Positions 6,104 through 12,242 of a stretch of 12,242 bases of DNA are shown piece by piece; position 1 is the first letter of the stretch; each line of letters opens with the position of its first letter. The notes under the pieces were generated by a model. That model searched no databases, was not told the DNA's origin, and saw only the letters and a list, made by a program, of their open reading frames with translations. Made by a program: the position numbers and the translations under genes. The stretch is from Oscillibacter sp. UBA6647. Lineage in GTDB: Bacteria; Bacillota; Clostridia; Oscillospirales; Oscillospiraceae. Location of the stretch: positions 1 to 12,242 of the forward strand of contig DKLF01000038.1 of NCBI GenBank assembly GCA_002455655.1. Direction: 5' to 3'.

Positions 6104-7522
6104 ATGGATCTGCTTTCAACCCGTTATGACGACAACGTCCGCCGCTTGGACGAGCTGCTTGGTGCGGGGCGCAATTGCGACATGGTGGCGCGGGACTTTG
6201 TCATCGGAGGGCGCAAAGCCCGCATCTGGGTGATTGACGGCTATGGACAGGACACGATTTTAGAGCGAATGGGAGCCTTCTGGCTGTCGCTGCGCCCCGA
6301 GCAGGTGGGAACGCTTAGGAAGATGCAGGAATTTGCAGACCGGTTCATCACTTTCTCAGAGACAAACGTAACGGAGGATTTGAAGGATATCTGCACCTCC
6401 GTCCTGCTGGGGAAAACTCTGTTTCTGATGGAGGGACTTACCGGCGGGGCGCTGATGGATGCGAAGGGCTATCCCTCCCGGGGCGTGGATGAGCCTGCGG
6501 ACGGAAAGGTTTTGCGGGGGGCCCACGACGGCTTTGTGGAAGCCGTGGTGCCCAATATGGCGCTGCTGCGCCGCCGAATCCGGGACCCTCAACTGACCAT
6601 GGAGAGCCACAAGGTTGGGGGACGGAGCCGGACGGACGTGGTGCTGTGCTACATGGAGGACCGGGTGGACCGAAAGGTGCTGGAGCAAGTTCGGGAAAAA
6701 CTGGCCGGGGTGGACGTTCATTCCCTCTCCATGGGGCAGGAAAGTCTGGCGGAGGCCATCCGTCCCAAGCAATGGTACAACCCGTTTCCAAAAATTAGAT
6801 ATACTGAGCGGCCCGACACGGCGGCAGCCACGGTGATGGAGGGAAGCGTGGTGGTGCTGGTGGACAACACCCCGGCGGCTATGCTGCTGCCTACCACCAT
6901 TTTTGGCTTTTCGCAGGAAGCCAACGATTTCTATTTTCCCCCTCTGGTGGGAACCTATCTGCGGCTGCTGAGAATGTCGGTGATGCTGCTGAGTCTGTTC
7001 ATCACGCCCACATGGTATCTGCTGGTCAGCCAGCCCAATCGCCTGCCGGACTGGCTGGTGTTTCTGGCAAAGCCGGAGCCCTGCGCCCTGCCGCTGCTGG
7101 CGCAGCTTTTGGTGGTGGAATTTCTGATTGACCTTTTAAAGCTAGCCTGTCTGAACACACCCAGCGCCCTGTCCAACTCCTTCTCTATGCTGGGCGCGTT
7201 GATTTTCGGAGATTTCGCGGTGCAGGCCGGGTGGCTTACGCCGGAGGTGCTGGTGTATATGGCGGTGGTGTCCATCTCCGGGTTTTCCCAGCCCAGCTTT
7301 GAGTTGGGCTACGCCGTGAAGCTGCTGCGGATGCTGTTGTTAATTCTCTCCGCGATCTTTGATATGTGGGGGCTGATAGGCGGAATCCTGCTGATTTTCT
7401 GGCTGGTGGCCAGCAATAAGGCGGTGGTGGGACCGGGCTACCTGTATCCGCTGATTCCCTTCAACGGCAAGGCGTTGAAGCGGCTCATCATCCGGGAGCC
7501 TATCGGACGGGACAATACGTGA
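6104..7522 (+). CDS. GerA-family spore germination protein, SpoVAF-like A subunit
   Basis: A spore inner-membrane protein of the GerA A-subunit/SpoVAF family, 472 residues, comparable with SpoVAF (about 490). Family members form germinant-gated ion channels or associated channels that act when dormant spores germinate. Residues 1 to about 280 are the soluble N-terminal region, with the family landmarks GAHDGFVEAVVPNMALLRRR and VEGSVVVLVDNTP-like text (here MEGSVVVLVDNTPAAMLLP). From about residue 286 there are roughly five hydrophobic segments: 286-310, one near 330-350, two in the NSFSMLGALIFGDF to GFSQPSFELG stretch, and a long one at 407-436. The C-terminus has PLIPFNGKALKRL. The ATG has GGGAGG 6 bases upstream. 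No B (transporter-like) or C (lipoprotein) receptor partner is adjacent, which favours a SpoVAF-type role over a GerA/GerK nutrient receptor. SpoVA genes are also absent here. Confidence 0.88.
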   Translation: MDLLSTRYDDNVRRLDELLGAGRNCDMVARDFVIGGRKARIWVIDGYGQDTILERMGAFWLSLRPEQVGTLRKMQEFADRFITFSETNVTEDLKDICTSVLLGKTLFLMEGLTGGALMDAKGYPSRGVDEPADGKVLRGAHDGFVEAVVPNMALLRRRIRDPQLTMESHKVGGRSRTDVVLCYMEDRVDRKVLEQVREKLAGVDVHSLSMGQESLAEAIRPKQWYNPFPKIRYTERPDTAAATVMEGSVVVLVDNTPAAMLLPTTIFGFSQEANDFYFPPLVGTYLRLLRMSVMLLSLFITPTWYLLVSQPNRLPDWLVFLAKPEPCALPLLAQLLVVEFLIDLLKLACLNTPSALSNSFSMLGALIFGDFAVQAGWLTPEVLVYMAVVSISGFSQPSFELGYAVKLLRMLLLILSAIFDMWGLIGGILLIFWLVASNKAVVGPGYLYPLIPFNGKALKRLIIREPIGRDNT

Positions 7523-7527
7523 CAAAC

Positions 7528-7563
7528 GGCGGCTTTGGCATCCTGCGGGGATACAAAGCCGCC
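7528..7563. terminator. Intergenic hairpin after the germination gene, possible weak terminator
   Basis: A perfect 10-bp stem (7528-7537 with 7554-7563) has a 16-base top that can pair further (ATCC 7540-7543 with GGAT 7549-7552). It starts 6 bases past the stop codon at 7522. It is followed by TAACTCTTGC, so there is no real U-tract. It may act as a partial terminator or 3'-end stabiliser; read-through into the next gene is possible. Confidence 0.5.
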
Positions 7564-7569
7564 TAACTC

Positions 7570-7598
7570 TTGCAAAAAGAAGAAATTTGTGGTATTCT
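7570..7598 (+). promoter_or_regulatory. Possible internal promoter for the membrane protein-thioesterase-lipoprotein group
   Basis: TTGCAA (7570-7575), a 17-base spacer and TATTCT (7593-7598) match the sigma-A consensus at 4 of 6 bases per box. This is weak. If used, the transcript would begin near 7605, just before the hairpin at 7611-7632. Confidence 0.35.
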
Positions 7599-7610
7599 GA
7601 TTTTCTAAGC

Positions 7611-7632
7611 CCAAAGCCAAATGGGGCTTTGG
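7611..7632 (+). other. Leader hairpin upstream of the membrane protein gene
   Basis: CCAAAGCC (7611-7618) pairs perfectly with GGCTTTGG (7625-7632) across the 6-base loop AAATGG. It ends 8 bases before the AGAGGGGGAG ribosome site at 7641. The arms are the same sequence as the arms of the hairpin at 7528-7563, so the two can exchange partners. Its role is unknown: a 5' stabiliser if transcription starts near 7605, or part of an attenuator if transcription reads through from the germination gene. Confidence 0.5.
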
Positions 7633-7652
7633 AAATGCAGAGAGGGGGAGTT

Positions 7653-8618
7653 ATGAATCCAAAAAAAGAACGGCGGCGGGCGGAGCGCCGAAATCTCAGA
7701 ATGGCCCTGAACAAGGAGTTGCGGGAACACAAAAGTTCCTTCCTCGTGTTTTATTTTTTGCGTGCGCTGGTGATACTGGCTCTGGTCCGCCAGCTCTGGC
7801 TGGGGAGCTATGAAAGCGCCTTTTTCTGCGTACTGACGCTGCTGCTGCTCTATTTGCCGAGCTGGGTGCAGGTGCGGCTGCGGATTGAGCTTCCTCCGCC
7901 GCTGGAAATCACGGTGCTGTGCTTCATTTTCGCGGCGGAGATTTTGGGTGAGGTCAACGCGTTTTACATTGTGATTCCCTTCTGGGACACTATTTTGCAC
8001 ACGCTTAACGGTTTTCTTGCTGCCGCGGTGGGCTTTTCCATGGTGGTGCTGCTGAACGACAACCCCCGGCTCACCTTTGACCTCTCGCCGGCATTTATGG
8101 CGTTGATGGCGTTTTGCTTTTCCATGACCATCGGCGTATTGTGGGAGTTTTTCGAGTTTGGCTGCGACTATTTTCTGGGAACCGACATGCAGAAGGATAC
8201 AATTATCCACGCAATTAAAACCGTGGCGCTGGACGCAAGCCGCAGCAACAAAGTGGTGGTGATTCCGGATATCACCGAGGTGACGGTGAATGGAGAAGAC
8301 CTGGGCCTTGGCGGGTATCTGGACATCGGACTGATCGACACCATGAAGGATTTGATAGTGAATTTTATCGGCGCGACGGTATTTTCCATTACCGGTTTCT
8401 TCTATGTGAAAAGTCAGGGCGAAAGGCGGACGGCAGCACAGAGTTTTGTTCCCAGTCCGAAGGAGGCTCACCGGGATTATCTGGCCCAGGCGCGGGAGCA
8501 GTCCTCCGCTGAGGCAGCGGCCCCTTTGCCGGAGAAACGCACCGGTGCAGAGGGAAAGGTCCCTCTGAAAGAAACGGAACATCCCGAGGATGAAGCGCCC
8601 GCTGCGGGCGGACGGTAA
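7653..8618 (+). CDS. Multi-pass membrane protein, DUF2238-like
   Basis: A predicted integral membrane protein of 321 residues and unknown function. A basic N-terminus (KKERRRAERR) precedes about six hydrophobic segments near residues 29-50, 53-72, 84-102, 112-135, 147-168 and 230-251. Polar residues in or near the membrane give it the look of the DUF2238/YjdF family: WDTILHTLNG (111-120, with His116), LWEFFEFG (163-170, two Glu) and DTMKDLIVNFIGA (229-241). A soluble insert (about 175-228) separates the last two segments, and residues 255-321 form a charged, Pro/Ala/Glu-rich tail that is probably disordered. I chose ATG 7653 because of the AGAGGGGGAG just before it; an upstream in-frame TTG (7587) lacks a ribosome site. 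It is followed after 11 bases by the thioesterase gene, so they are co-transcribed. The family call is from recall of motifs. Confidence 0.75.
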   Translation: MNPKKERRRAERRNLRMALNKELREHKSSFLVFYFLRALVILALVRQLWLGSYESAFFCVLTLLLLYLPSWVQVRLRIELPPPLEITVLCFIFAAEILGEVNAFYIVIPFWDTILHTLNGFLAAAVGFSMVVLLNDNPRLTFDLSPAFMALMAFCFSMTIGVLWEFFEFGCDYFLGTDMQKDTIIHAIKTVALDASRSNKVVVIPDITEVTVNGEDLGLGGYLDIGLIDTMKDLIVNFIGATVFSITGFFYVKSQGERRTAAQSFVPSPKEAHRDYLAQAREQSSAEAAAPLPEKRTGAEGKVPLKETEHPEDEAPAAGGR

Positions 8619-8629
8619 AAAGGAGCGAG

Positions 8630-9397
8630 ATGGACTTGAAAGCATTTCGGCAATGGCTGACGGAGGATGGCTACGCCCGGGAGGTGGAGCTGTCCTTTGC
8701 CGACTGCGACAAAGACAAATATGTGCGCCCGGCAAAGCTCTTGAGCCTTGTGGCGGGGGCTGCGGGCTTTGACTATGACGCCAGGGGGCTGACCCATCAA
8801 AAGCTTTACGAGTTGGGGCAGGTGTTTTTACTATCCCGGGTGGCGCTGCGGATTCACCGGCGGCCCGTGAACCGTGAGATGCTCACCATCTCCACATGGG
8901 AGGACGGCATCCGGGGAGCCCACCTGCGCCGGGTCTACGAGCTGACGGATGAGAGCGGCGCCGTCGCTGTGAGCGCCCGCAGCGAGTGGATTCTCATTGA
9001 TCCGACGGAGCGGAAAATTCTTCGGCCCTCCGATTTCAAGGCGAAGTCTGTGCATGTTTGTCCAAAGGAAATCAACAGCCCTGAATGCCGCAAAATTTTT
9101 CTGCCCAAGGACAATCTGGAGGATCTGGGACCGCGCCCCGTCCGCTGGTCCGATCTGGACGGCAACGGCCATGTGTTCAGCGGAAATTACGGAGACATCG
9201 TGTGGGATGCGTTGCCGGATGATTTGCAGTCTGCTCCCCTGCGGGAGCTGTACGTGAATTACAGCAAGGAGGCCGTGCTGGGGGAGACGATTGCGCTGTT
9301 CGGTTTTCGAGAGGAAAACGCCTATACCGTGGAGGGTCGACTGGGAGAGACGCTGTGCTTCTCCTGCCGGTGCGAGTTTGGCGCGGCTGGGCGATGA
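8630..9397 (+). CDS. Acyl-ACP thioesterase, FatA/FatB-like
   Basis: A cytoplasmic double hot-dog enzyme of 255 residues that hydrolyses acyl-acyl carrier protein to free fatty acid. The first hot-dog spans about residues 14-135 (FADCDKDKYVRPAKLLSLV opening). The second begins at about 160 and carries the family signature WSDLDGNGHVFSGNYGDIVW, matching the plant FatB stretch with Asn and His in N-x-H (here Asn179 and His181). This is followed by LYVNYSKEAVLGE in place of the plant LEYRREC segment; the plant Cys is not conserved, as is usual in bacterial members. The ATG has AAAGGAG 6 bases upstream and lies 11 bases after the previous stop. Chain-length preference cannot be read. Bacterial members may adjust membrane fatty acids or release acyl chains when growth stops; this is inference. 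Confidence 0.88.
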   Translation: MDLKAFRQWLTEDGYAREVELSFADCDKDKYVRPAKLLSLVAGAAGFDYDARGLTHQKLYELGQVFLLSRVALRIHRRPVNREMLTISTWEDGIRGAHLRRVYELTDESGAVAVSARSEWILIDPTERKILRPSDFKAKSVHVCPKEINSPECRKIFLPKDNLEDLGPRPVRWSDLDGNGHVFSGNYGDIVWDALPDDLQSAPLRELYVNYSKEAVLGETIALFGFREENAYTVEGRLGETLCFSCRCEFGAAGR

Positions 9398-9431
9398 GAT
9401 ATAGAGAAAAAAGAGAAAAGAGGTATTGAAA

Positions 9432-9959
9432 ATGAAATTGAGAAACAAAAAGTGGGTTTCGGTGGCGGCATTGGCCATGATGTTGGTGCTGTCCGCCTGC
9501 GGCGGAAGCAGCAGCGAGGAGTATGAAGAGGGCCGCATCGGAGATGTGATGCACAGTGAGTTTTTTGACTTCACGGTCAACAACGTCTACATTTGTGATA
9601 CATATGAGGGATATACCCCTGAGGCGGACCATAAGCTGCTGGTGTCGGAACTGACAATCAAGAACACGTTTAACGAGACCATTCCCATGTTTGACACCGA
9701 TTTTCAGGCACAGTGGAATGACAAGGACGATCAGGATAACGCATTTTCAAATCCCGTTGAAACCATGGTGAGCGAGGAGCAGATGGAATCCGAGTATGAT
9801 TTGGCAGTGGATGAAGAGCGGACCGGCCTTTTGATTTTTGAGGTTCCGGCGGATTTTGACGATTTTTCCGTTGTCTATCTGGAGGAATTTGACACCGGCG
9901 AAACCGGCAATCTGTACGAGGTATTCTTTACCGCAAAAGAAGCAGGAGTGTCTGTGTAA
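9432..9959 (+). CDS. Lipoprotein with a DUF4352-like domain
   Basis: A 175-residue predicted lipoprotein of unknown function. The N-terminus has a basic stretch (KLRNKK), a hydrophobic core and the lipobox LSAC with the lipidated Cys23, then a Gly/Ser-rich and acidic linker. The rest looks like one immunoglobulin-like beta domain of the DUF4352/DUF5067 type. It starts IGDVMHSEFFDFTVNNVYI, continues with a LLVSELTIKNTFNETIPM strand pair, and ends in LLIFEVPADFDDFSVVYLEE. Such domains are common on Firmicute surface lipoproteins, with no known enzymatic role. I chose ATG 9432 because AAAGAGG ends 8 bases before it; a TTG at 9426 is too close to that site. It lies 34 bases after the thioesterase stop with no terminator between, so it is probably the last gene of that transcript, which ends at 9976-10011. 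Confidence 0.82.
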   Translation: MKLRNKKWVSVAALAMMLVLSACGGSSSEEYEEGRIGDVMHSEFFDFTVNNVYICDTYEGYTPEADHKLLVSELTIKNTFNETIPMFDTDFQAQWNDKDDQDNAFSNPVETMVSEEQMESEYDLAVDEERTGLLIFEVPADFDDFSVVYLEEFDTGETGNLYEVFFTAKEAGVSV

Positions 9960-9975
9960 AACAGATATCTTGAAT

Positions 9976-10011
9976 AAAAGGCGGCCCCGGATGAGTCCGG
10001 GGCCGCCTTTT
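9976..10011. terminator. Strong bidirectional terminator between convergent genes
   Basis: A perfect 16-bp stem (9976-9991 with 9996-10011) has a 4-base loop TGAG. The AAAA at one foot and TTTT at the other give a U-tract in both directions. It begins 17 bases past the lipoprotein stop and 11 bases past the oxidase stop on the other strand. Confidence 0.92.
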
Positions 10012-10021
10012 GCTGCAAGAA

Positions 10022-11059
10022 TCAGAGCCGTTCCAAATCACGGGGAGTCATCACCATGTCCCGCCGAATGTCGGCAAGGCTGTGGGCTCCGCACATGGTC
10101 ATGGTGTCCGCCAGCTCGGCTTTCAGCTTCTCCACGTAGATGGAAACGCCCTCGGTCCCGCCGCCGTACACCATGGTGACGAAGGGACGGCCGATGAGCA
10201 CCGCGTCCGCGCCCAGAGCCAGCGCCTTAAACACGTCCATCCCGGTGCGGATGCCGCCATCCACAAAGACGGTCAGCTTGCCGTCCACTGCATCGGCAAT
10301 GGCGGGCAGAACCTCCGCCGTGGCTGGGCAGTTGTCCAGCACGCGGCCGCCGTGGTTGGACACCACGATGCCGGCGGCCCCGGCCTTCAGGGCCTTTTTC
10401 GCGCCTTCCACGGTCATGATGCCCTTGAGGATAAAGGGCTTTTTAGCAAGCGCGGCGATTTTCCGCAGCTCCTCCACAGTTTTGCTTCCGGCGGGGGGCT
10501 GCATATTTTTCAGGAAGGGCAGGCCTGCCGCGTCGATGTCCATGGCCACGGCAAAGGGGTTGCCCGTGTTCACCATCTCCATTTTCTCCCTGATCAGCTC
10601 CAGATTCCAGGGCTTCACGGTGGGAACGCCATGTCCGCCGCTGGCGGCAATGGCCTTTGCCGCCCCCTCCACCACAGCGGGATTGGTGCCGTCGCCGGTG
10701 AAGGCGGCGATACCCGCCGACGCACAGGCGGAGATAAGAAGGTCATTGTAGGTCAGGTCGTCATACTGATCGCCATAATGCAGTGTCATGGCCCCGATGG
10801 GCGCGGCGAACACAGGCAGGTCAAAGGTCTGGCCGAAGACCTTGAATGTGGTATCCGCGGGCTTGTTTTCGCAGATGGTGTCCATATTGACGCACAGCTC
10901 CTGCCACTTCTGATAGTTGCGGATGAAGCCGGTGCCGATGCCCTTGGCTCCGGGGCCGGGGACGGTGTTTTTGCAGACCACGCCGTTGCAGACCGGACAG
11001 GCCTTACAATGGGGACCGACGCGGGTGCGGGCGCTTTCCAATACTTCCTGATATGTCAT
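10022..11059 (-). CDS. FMN-dependent alpha-hydroxy-acid oxidase/dehydrogenase family protein
   Basis: A flavoprotein of 345 residues with the (beta/alpha)8 barrel of the glycolate oxidase, lactate oxidase and LldD family, which oxidise 2-hydroxy acids to 2-oxo acids. Visible FMN and active-site elements are Lys212 in PFILKGIM, the hallmark VSNHGGRVLD (His236, Arg239), and the phosphate-binding FVDGGIRTG (265-273) and LIGRPF. Two features depart from the classic enzymes. The N-terminus holds a CX2CX2CX4C motif (Cys18, 21, 24, 29). The stretch equivalent to QLY, which carries the active-site tyrosine of glycolate oxidase, reads VPTVKPW. The substrate is therefore uncertain, and in an anaerobe the acceptor is unlikely to be oxygen. 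The ATG has GGGAGG 9 bases upstream. It is a single-gene unit. Confidence 0.88.
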   Translation of the reverse strand: MTYQEVLESARTRVGPHCKACPVCNGVVCKNTVPGPGAKGIGTGFIRNYQKWQELCVNMDTICENKPADTTFKVFGQTFDLPVFAAPIGAMTLHYGDQYDDLTYNDLLISACASAGIAAFTGDGTNPAVVEGAAKAIAASGGHGVPTVKPWNLELIREKMEMVNTGNPFAVAMDIDAAGLPFLKNMQPPAGSKTVEELRKIAALAKKPFILKGIMTVEGAKKALKAGAAGIVVSNHGGRVLDNCPATAEVLPAIADAVDGKLTVFVDGGIRTGMDVFKALALGADAVLIGRPFVTMVYGGGTEGVSIYVEKLKAELADTMTMCGAHSLADIRRDMVMTPRDLERL

Positions 11060-11107
11060 AGAGCGATTCCTCCCATGCTGCGCGGTGTTTGCGCGCGTAC
11101 TGCCGCC

Positions 11108-11136
11108 ATTTTAACGCCATCCGAAAAAAAACGCAA
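11108..11136 (-). promoter_or_regulatory. Possible promoter of the oxidase-family gene
   Basis: On the minus strand TTGCGT (11131-11136), a 17-base spacer that opens with a run of seven T, and TAAAAT (11108-11113) resemble a sigma-A promoter with a weak -35. It lies about 50 bases upstream of the ATG. Confidence 0.45.
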
Positions 11137-11229
11137 CAAATTGTGTAACTTTTTCCATGCGCCTGCGTCTAAAGAGGCAAATGCACATCAGTTGGAAGCG
11201 GATGGGCGAACGACAAGGAGGATAAAACG

Positions 11230-12198
11230 ATGAAAAGAAAGCTTGCGATGCTTTTGGCGGCCCTGTGCCTGACGGTGCTGGCGGCGGGCTGCGGCGCGTC
11301 GTCCGGCGGCGCGGCATCCTTTGGCGAGAAAACGGACAGCATGGCCGCTCCCTCTGCGATGACAGAGGAGGCCAGAGGCGATACCGGAGCGGCGATGGAC
11401 ATGAACGGCTTTGCGGCCTATGAGGAAAGCGGAAAAGCGGAAAGCCAGCTCAGGGCGGAGAAGGACAGCGGCGACGGGAGTAAGTTGATTTACACCGCCG
11501 ATCTGAATCTGGAAACCACCACCTTTGATGACACGGTCAAGAATCTGTCGGCTCTGGTAGAGGAGCTTGGCGGCTGGACCCAGAGCAGCAGCGTGAGCTA
11601 CGGCGGCTCCGGCTACCGATACGGCAGCTACGCCGTCCGGGTGCCCAAGGAGAAATTCAGCACGTTCCTCACCCGTGCGGGGGAGCTGGCGCATGTGACC
11701 TACACCAGCTCCAACGTGGAGGATGTGAGCGAGATGTACTATGACACCGCTGGGCGTCTGGAGACGCAGAAAACGAAGCTTGCACGGTTGCAGGAACTTC
11801 TTGCCAAAGCAGAGAACATGGAGGATATCATCACCATTGAGAGTGCCATTTCCGAGGCGGAAAGCCAGATTGAATCACTGGCCGGGGAGATGAAGCACTA
11901 TGATTCTCAGGTGGACTACTCCACGGTGCAGTTTTCTTTGAACGAGGTATATCAGCTCTCCAACGTGGAGCAGCCCGCCACCGGCTTTTTCAGCCGTCTT
12001 ATCGGGGCGCTGTCCTCGGGAGCGCGGGGCTTTGCGGACTTCGTGCAAAACTTCCTGCTGATGCTGGCCTATGCATGGGTGTGGGTGGCGCTGGTGGTCC
12101 TTGTTCTGGTTGGAGCGCTTTTGGTGCGTCGCAAGCGGAAGACGCAGCCCAAAAAGGAAGCGCCTGCGCCGGAAACACAGGATGACAAACCGGAATAA
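11230..12198 (+). CDS. DUF4349 lipoprotein with C-terminal membrane helix
   Basis: A 322-residue envelope protein of unknown function. The signal peptide ends in the lipobox LAAGC, with lipidated Cys21. A low-complexity Gly/Ala/Ser and Met-rich linker follows to about residue 82. The DUF4349 domain then runs from KLIYTADLNLETTTFDDTV (about 84) through YGSYAVRVPKEKFSTFL and TSSNVEDVSEMYYDTAGRL. It includes a charged helical stretch (about 172-228), likely coiled coil, and a closing STVQFSLNEVY strand. A single membrane helix spans about 275-298 and is followed by a Lys/Arg-rich tail inside the cell. Lipid and helix together give two anchors with the domain outside. AGGAGG (11216-11221) lies 8 bases before the ATG. 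I found no clear promoter in 11137-11215 and no terminator before the window ends. Confidence 0.88.
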   Translation: MKRKLAMLLAALCLTVLAAGCGASSGGAASFGEKTDSMAAPSAMTEEARGDTGAAMDMNGFAAYEESGKAESQLRAEKDSGDGSKLIYTADLNLETTTFDDTVKNLSALVEELGGWTQSSSVSYGGSGYRYGSYAVRVPKEKFSTFLTRAGELAHVTYTSSNVEDVSEMYYDTAGRLETQKTKLARLQELLAKAENMEDIITIESAISEAESQIESLAGEMKHYDSQVDYSTVQFSLNEVYQLSNVEQPATGFFSRLIGALSSGARGFADFVQNFLLMLAYAWVWVALVVLVLVGALLVRRKRKTQPKKEAPAPETQDDKPE

Positions 12199-12210
12199 AT
12201 CCTGTATAAT
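12182..12210 (+). promoter_or_regulatory. Near-consensus sigma-A promoter for a gene beyond the window
   Basis: ATGACA (12182-12187) is followed by a 17-base spacer and a perfect TATAAT (12205-12210), matching 11 of 12 consensus bases. The -35 box lies inside the last codons of the DUF4349 gene. Transcription would begin near 12217; the product lies outside the window. Confidence 0.65.
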
Positions 12211-12242
12211 GTTCCAAAAGCGGATATTTACATCAGTTCCCC

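Noticed and set aside
7587..7652. 22-residue N-terminal extension of the membrane protein from a TTG codon at 7587
   Set aside because: There is no ribosome site before it, and it would run through the possible -10 box and the leader hairpin. ATG 7653 directly follows AGAGGGGGAG.
10010..11233. A 407-residue open frame on the plus strand opposite the oxidase gene
   Set aside because: It is the antisense shadow of a clearly conserved flavoprotein, with His- and Gly-rich composition typical of reverse-strand reading in GC-rich genes. It also reads through the perfect oxidase gene and has no recognisable domain.

Overview
The window reads as ordinary chromosomal DNA from an endospore-forming Firmicute of the class Clostridia, probably an Oscillospiraceae-like gut anaerobe. 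This rests on a fairly GC-rich base composition with GC-rich third codon positions, strong AGGAGG-type ribosome binding sites, a clostridial style of ThyA and DHFR, Gram-positive lipoproteins, and a GerA/SpoVAF-family germination protein with a plausible sigma-G promoter. I see no phage, insertion sequence, CRISPR array, tRNA or rRNA. The organism assignment is inference from protein style, not from a marker gene.

Left part (1-4300). A thyA-folA operon runs leftward from a near-consensus sigma-A promoter (1457-1485) and ends in a hairpin at the window edge (1-26). Diverging from it is an AraC-family regulator with an N-terminal cupin sensor (1619-2476). It converges on a leftward sodium-dependent neurotransmitter:sodium-symporter (NSS) family transporter (2684-4222), which has its own strong promoter (4259-4287) and a GTG start. 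A hairpin at 2631-2662 separates the two.

Middle part (4300-9960), all rightward. First is a two-domain acetyltransferase (DUF2156 plus GNAT, 4425-5828), closed by two successive hairpin terminators. Next is an orphan GerA-family spore germination protein (6104-7522) behind a sigma-G-like promoter (6052-6081). A 130-base intergenic stretch then holds two hairpins whose arms can also pair with each other. It is followed by a tight group: a DUF2238-like membrane protein (7653-8618), an acyl-ACP thioesterase (8630-9397) and a DUF4352-like lipoprotein (9432-9959). The group ends at a 16-bp bidirectional terminator (9976-10011).

Right part (9960-12242). A leftward FMN-dependent alpha-hydroxy-acid oxidase-family protein carries a four-cysteine N-terminal motif (10022-11059). 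Diverging from it is a DUF4349 lipoprotein with a C-terminal membrane helix (11230-12198). A near-consensus promoter (12182-12210) overlaps the end of that gene and must serve a gene beyond the window.

No single unprecedented system is evident. The items most worth following are the sporulation-linked cluster at 6052-9959 (orphan germination protein, membrane protein, thioesterase, lipoprotein), the alternative RNA pairings at 7528-7632, and active-site departures in the oxidase and the transporter.
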